Below are positions 57,287 to 62,000 of a DNA stretch of 62,000 nt, one piece after another. The stretch comes from Tubiluchus corallicola (lineage: Eukaryota > Priapulida > Priapulimorpha > Priapulimorphida > Tubiluchidae): positions 155,001 through 217,000 of the forward strand of contig JAQGDQ010000191.1 in the NCBI GenBank assembly GCA_030141605.1, written 5' to 3'. Numbering within the stretch: the first letter of the stretch is position 1; each line of letters opens with the position of its first letter. The position numbers and the translations under genes were made by a program. The notes under the pieces are model-generated. The model made no database searches, was not told the DNA's origin, and saw nothing but the letters and a program-made list of their open reading frames with translations.

Positions 57287-58790
57287 GACCATAGAAAAAA
57301 TACCATTATTACTGATGTTATTATGTTTTTATTTTACATTAAATCATAATTTTGTCTTATCATGGGAACCTTTGATGTAGGATTAGACCACGTGTCTGTA
57401 CTTATACTCTGACAAAATACGACTAGTAGTGATGATTATACCATATAGGTATTTTGTTTAAAAGTGACTTGAATATTGCTGAAAATACACAACCAGTCCT
57501 ATTTTATTCTTTATTTGAAGTCATAATTTTATATTAATCTCGTTGAACAATAATTCTTTTTGACTTTTGTGAAATGACATTGTATTGTATATATGTGTAA
57601 AATATTTGTTAGCTGTAGTTTAGTTTACTTATCTGCATAGCTACATAACTTATTATGAAAACATTAATTTAGTTAATAGTTAAAAGTGAATTTATGTGTG
57701 AATGCGGAATTTGCTACAAAATAGCTAAATTATTACATGAAGTTCTTAGTGGCTGAAGTTGAACAACGTCCTAACTTGGGCAATAAGTGGGTAAGCAGTC
57801 GAAAAATTGCTTATTATTCGTTTCATCTGCCATGTCTGCTCTCATTCGGGAACATTAATCTTGTTGAGTTAGGCTTGTGTTATCTTTGGTTCCTTTATAA
57901 CCATCAAGACAACACGGGGGGGTCTGCCTTTGTATGCTAGGCCCTGGCCAATGCCTAACTGTAGAATAAAACTATTTTCGTGGACTACATGTTCTGTACT
58001 GTACAAGGTTTTTGAATTTCATCAATATTGGATGACGAGCATTCAGTGACTATATTGCACTGTTGTATTATTTTTGAAAAATAAATTGCTGTAGAAAATT
58101 TTAGCTCGTATATGTATTACCCTGCGTCCTGCTTTAAAAGAAGAAAAAAGTCATTTTTTCACTTGTACATTAATGTGCAAAGCGGGCAGCTAAACTGCTG
58201 AAGTACTGTTCAAACAAAATTGTAAGAAATACTTGTTGTGCATCTACTTACATGCGTACCACCCGACCCACCTACATGTGTACCAGCATACTTTCTGTCT
58301 ATTTACAACTTTTTTGTTGTGTTTTTATTTGGCTACCTACCTATCTAACTACTTACCAGTCGATCTATAGGTACTGATATGCCCCTTCAAAAAGCGGTTA
58401 AATGTAGATATACTTTAGCAGCAGTTCTTGCAACAAGGGCCAAAGCAATAACTATGTGATTCTACTACCCAAGTAACCTAGAACCACAATCTAAGGCCTA
58501 ACAAGATGTTTGTGGCTTGAATGGGCGTTGACTGGGTATACCAAGTTTTTGTTCACACAGCGCAGCGGATTTCCCTTTATCCAAATCGATTAAAAACTAA
58601 ATTATCCTGTTGTATTGTGCATACAATCGTGGTTGATACAGTTTCAATTCATTTTTTATTAGATTTCTGCATGAAATTAAAAGAAAGATTGAGGTATCGG
58701 TAGTAGAATTAACTGTTGCAGAGGCATTGGTAAATCAACCAATTTAAAAAAATAATAATACATGTAATTGTAGTCATTGGTTTTTTTGTC
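57287..58790. other. ATF4 3' UTR and spacer
   Basis: AT-rich sequence with the two poly(A) signals. A degenerate CTAC/CTAT tract at about 58240-58375 resembles the one at 6320-6520. No other gene is seen. Confidence 0.5.
57965..58085 (+). terminator. Candidate ATF4 poly(A) signals
   Basis: AATAAA occurs at 57965-57970 and again at 58080-58085, some 680 and 800 bases after the stop codon. Either would close an AT-rich 3' UTR of ordinary length. Use is inferred. Confidence 0.45.
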
Positions 58791-58799
58791 TTCCATGCA

Positions 58800-59608
58800 A
58801 AACATTTATCAAGCAAAGCATTTAACAGTTTAGACAATGCCTTATTGCTTAATAATCTCAAATTTCTTGGATTTAACAATGCATCTCTTAACCTGATCAG
58901 AAGTTATTTACAAATAAGAATTCTGCTTGCCAAATTATTTCCAAATGGACCAACATAAAGACAGGCGTACCACAAGATACACTCCTAGGGCCTTTACTTT
59001 TTTTTCTACATATGTCAACAATATACCTAAAATTTTACAATATGCTGATATAATCCAATATGCAGACGACTCTACACATACTTTGCACTTGAAAATACTG
59101 ATACAGCACTCGAATGGCTTGAGAATGTCACAAACATAAATGCAGCATTTCAATACTATAAATTAAAAATGACAAAATAAAATTTATGATCTTATCACCT
59201 TTCAAAGTTATTCAGTACATCACATAAAACATTACGTATAGGCAATGCAACAATAGAACAATAAATTTTCTAGGTTTGCGTGGACAACAAACTGAGCTGG
59301 AATGATCAATTCAATACCATTTACAATAAACTAAGAGCATCAAACTATGATCCTTCCACACTACCTTTGCGGATACCATTTTTTAAAGCCTAAAAGACAG
59401 AATTTTATAAAATTAAAACAAAACCTTGCAGAACTGTGCGCTGAAATTGATATATGGATTTTCACATAAATTATAAAAGATAAGCATGGTTCTGTTACTG
59501 AATTAAAAAAATCATTAAAGACTAATTCACTCTTCTATTTATGTTCAAATACATTAATAACATGAACATAACATTCATTCAAAATACGCTACCATTTTTA
59601 CCCAACCC
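58800..59608 (+). mobile_element. LINE reverse-transcriptase remnant, 5' part
   Basis: Pieces of a non-LTR retrotransposon reverse transcriptase appear in order over several frames: LLNNLKFLGFNN...LIRSYLQIR (58840-58920), NIKTGVPQDTLLGPLLFFLH (about 58950-59010, family TGVPQGS.LGPLLF), IIQYADDST (about 59050-59080, the YADD catalytic block) and VCVDNKLSWNDQFNTIYNKL (about 59275-59330). MFKYINNMNITFI follows near 59540. Frameshifts and stops separate them, so the copy is dead. The organisation fits CR1/Jockey-type LINEs. The remnant continues at 61591 after an inserted element. Confidence 0.8.
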
Positions 59609-59616
59609 CATTTTAA
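59609..59616. repeat. Target-site duplication, left copy
   Basis: CATTTTAA directly precedes the element's GGTGTTAGCC end; the identical 8-mer follows its right end at 61583-61590. An 8-bp duplication is typical of hAT and some other DNA-transposon superfamilies. Confidence 0.7.
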
Positions 59617-60563
59617 GGTGTTAGCCGTTTTCGACACAAGCTATTAGGACATTTGGACACATAGGTAATTTTGCTGTTATTTGATTTCTCGCTAATGAGC
59701 ACAATTCGTTTGTTTGTGTCGGCAAATTGCAGCGTCAGTTGTTACACGCGGATGTTTAAAATTTAGAAAAAAATCCAAATTTGGGCAGATTACCCAAAAA
59801 TTAGTACACTTCGCCCTACCAGTATCTCAAGAATCAACTTTTTAGATTGGCTGGCGAAAGGCGTGCAAATAAACTCAACACACCATTATAGTTGCCCACT
59901 TTATTAAAGTAACTGTAACTAACCTGAAAGCGAACAGGACGAGTACTGCATGACCTTGACACTTTCACACGAACACTTTGTCAGGAGGCAATACAGTCAC
60001 TCCAGATATCAAAATTAGCAGTGTTTATAGTCTTAATCAATTACTGATCGTTTATTGATCAGTTCTCAGAAGAGTAGTCACATAAATTGTTTACACGAAA
60101 GTTATTGTACGCACTTTTGTGCAATTTTCAAGAGATTTTTGCTAAACTAAAATATGAAGTCTGCTCTTTGCTGAAACGAAGTAACTACCTAAAAGCAAAA
60201 TTCCCAGAACACCATTGAGTAAAATGGAAGAAAATTGCTTTATAATTAGAGGAAGTGAAGAAAAAATAAATAAGTGGTCATGGCATCTTCTTGATTACAT
60301 TAGTTAAGCAACAACGACATTGGACAGAGTGTGGATGGGTGAGGACTTTGAAATTTGAATTTATTTGTTTTTATTTGGTGAATTGGCCTTGACTACTGCT
60401 CTCACTGAGGCATGACGAACTTGTGTCACCAAGCGTGCGTAGCACGGCACCAGTGAAACTGGATAGAGTGTTTCATCCTAGATGAATATTGTTTATTATG
60501 AATCAGGTTCCAGTCCAACCACTTTACACAGTAGGTCCTGCCGCTGAGGGTTTAGGCCCTCAG

Positions 60564-60690
60564 ACATTTTTCGCAGAAAACATAACCAGAAAAAAATACC
60601 ATAAATCTTTCCCAGAAATTATTTTTTCTAGAAAACTCGTTTCACAGAAAAAACATTTCATAGTAAAATCTTTTGTAGAAAAATCACGGT
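60564..60690. repeat. Degenerate CAGAAAA-type tandem repeat inside the element
   Basis: Units of about 13-17 bases beginning with CAGAAAA/TAGAAAA and ending in T-rich words follow one another (CAGAAAACATAAC, CAGAAAAAAATACC, CAGAAATTATTTTTTC, TAGAAAACTCGTTT). The period is close to that of the subterminal 16-mers, so a common origin by slippage is possible. Confidence 0.5.
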
Positions 60691-60932
60691 TATGTTTCTA
60701 ATTGCTAAATCTGTTATTTTCGTAGGATACAGCCTTCGATTTCGCTTTCTCTGTCTGCTACTCAGTCTCTGCATCTCTGCGTTCTTGCCCCTATCACCCT
60801 CTCTCCTTTTCCTCTCCTCTTATCGCCTTTCTGCCTGTCTCTTTATCTGTATCCCTCCCTCGGTTCCTCTTTTTCTTCTGCCTCTCCACTATCTCTCTCT
60901 TCGTGCTCTCTGATTTTGTCTCTTCTCTCCCA

Positions 60933-61045
<113 letters not shown>

Positions 61046-61582
61046 GTTCATTCACTATTACCTACAGCGCTTTGACTAATGGTTATGAAAAATCAGAATT
61101 ATTTGAAATGACGCAATGTCAACCTTATTTTTAAGTTTTGTTTTGAAAAAATAGTTTATATAGAAAATTCTTGCTTTTAGAGTTGCTTTTAGTTGCTTTT
61201 AGATGGTTGCTCTTAGTGTAAAATTGCTTTCACATACTAATTTGCAATCATTTGAAATTCAATTGATTTTCATAGGATTTGAAATAATGTTTAATAAATT
61301 ACAAATGTAAAAAAGAAAACCCGAAGGCTTTTCGAACTATATGAGTAGATTTATTAATATCTGTCTATGCACGTTGAATCCAAAATCCAAATGCTACCTT
61401 TTGTGCCTAAACAGTTATTGAATTCAACAAGTTGCCTACTTGTCTAAATGTCCTATGTCAAAAATACCTAGTGCTGAAATGTCCTATGTGTCGAAATGTC
61501 CTTGTGTCGAAATGTCATAGCCTTATGTTGAAAGTGCTTATGACCTATCCAAATGACATATGTGTCGAAATGCCTGCACACC

Positions 61583-61590
61583 CATTTTAA
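61583..61590. repeat. Target-site duplication, right copy
   Basis: CATTTTAA, identical to 59609-59616, directly follows the element's CACACC end. Confidence 0.7.
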
Positions 61591-61800
61591 ATTTGAAGTT
61601 TTAACCTAATTAATTAATTAATTAAACTTTTTAACTAAAGCAAGTTAGAACTAACAACCAATATTGTCATAATGCATTTACTGAACAAGCTGTATATCTA
61701 TGGAATACTCATTCCTTTGGAAATTAAGCAAGCCAATTCATTAAAACGATTAAAAAAAAATAGCAAAGAAATATACTACTGACAGATTCGAATACCCAAT
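61591..61800 (+). mobile_element. LINE reverse-transcriptase remnant, 3' part
   Basis: Translation near 61680-61790 gives AVYLWN and, after a one-base shift, LIPLEIKQANSLKRLKKNSK ending in TGA. This is the conserved C-terminal end of CR1-type LINE proteins (.A..LWN.LP.EI....SL..FK..LK). It is the continuation of the remnant ending at 59608. Confidence 0.65.
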
Positions 61801-62000
61801 GTGCTAAAATGATAACATTCATTCAGACTCATTTTTCATTTTCCCAAGCCCGTAATAGTACTCCTCATCTGGATTAATGATTAAAGAAATAACATAATTC
61901 TACTCAATCATCTGGGCAATCTGAATTTTTTTCTTGATGCGCACGTTTAATTTTATTATATCACAGTCAATTTATTCTTTATTTCGATTGTAGTGTCCAT

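Overview
The window is a piece of an AT-rich metazoan genome. Genes have GT-AG introns, actin has introns at the classic animal positions, and the long non-coding stretches are full of microsatellites and decayed transposable elements. The proteins (a TWIK-like two-pore K+ channel, cytoplasmic-type actin, a Gal3ST-like sulfotransferase, a PH/coiled-coil protein, ATF4) together with mariner and LINE remains point to an invertebrate animal. The phylum cannot be fixed from sequence alone.

Layout. At 1863-2635 (+) lies the last coding exon of a two-pore-domain potassium channel; its earlier exons lie outside the window. At 7749-11139 (-) is a complete five-coding-exon actin gene, with a non-coding first exon near 11884-11932 and a TATA/Inr/CCAAT/NRF1-like promoter; perfect CArG boxes lie in intron 1 and about 5 kb upstream. 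The stretch 12-22 kb is gene-poor and holds a mariner remnant and a (CTA)n/(TAA)n microsatellite. At 22532-23191 (-) is a galactose-3-O-sulfotransferase-like coding piece abutting a foldback element. A 1.07 kb minisatellite with a 22-bp unit follows at 23955-25023, then a 16-bp repeat cluster and a second mariner remnant.

From 41289 down to 29691 (-) runs an eight-exon gene whose splice phases all agree. It encodes a protein of about 1,021 residues with an N-terminal membrane segment, two PH domains, a coiled coil and a basic/acidic tail. One exon carries a one-base frameshift. The stretch 41-55 kb is repeat-rich and gene-poor: a long hairpin element, a GTTTG-rich repeat pair, a third mariner remnant and a small cloverleaf-like structured segment.

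At 55316-57286 (+) is a three-exon ATF4 gene. An out-of-frame 49-codon upstream ORF overlaps its start, the arrangement used for eIF2-phosphorylation-dependent translation in other animals. The right end is a LINE reverse-transcriptase remnant split by a 1,966-bp element. That element has inverted ends, an 8-bp target-site duplication and clusters of a 16-bp subterminal repeat; it is the best candidate here for an undescribed mobile element. The genes are independent single genes, not an operon or pathway cluster.
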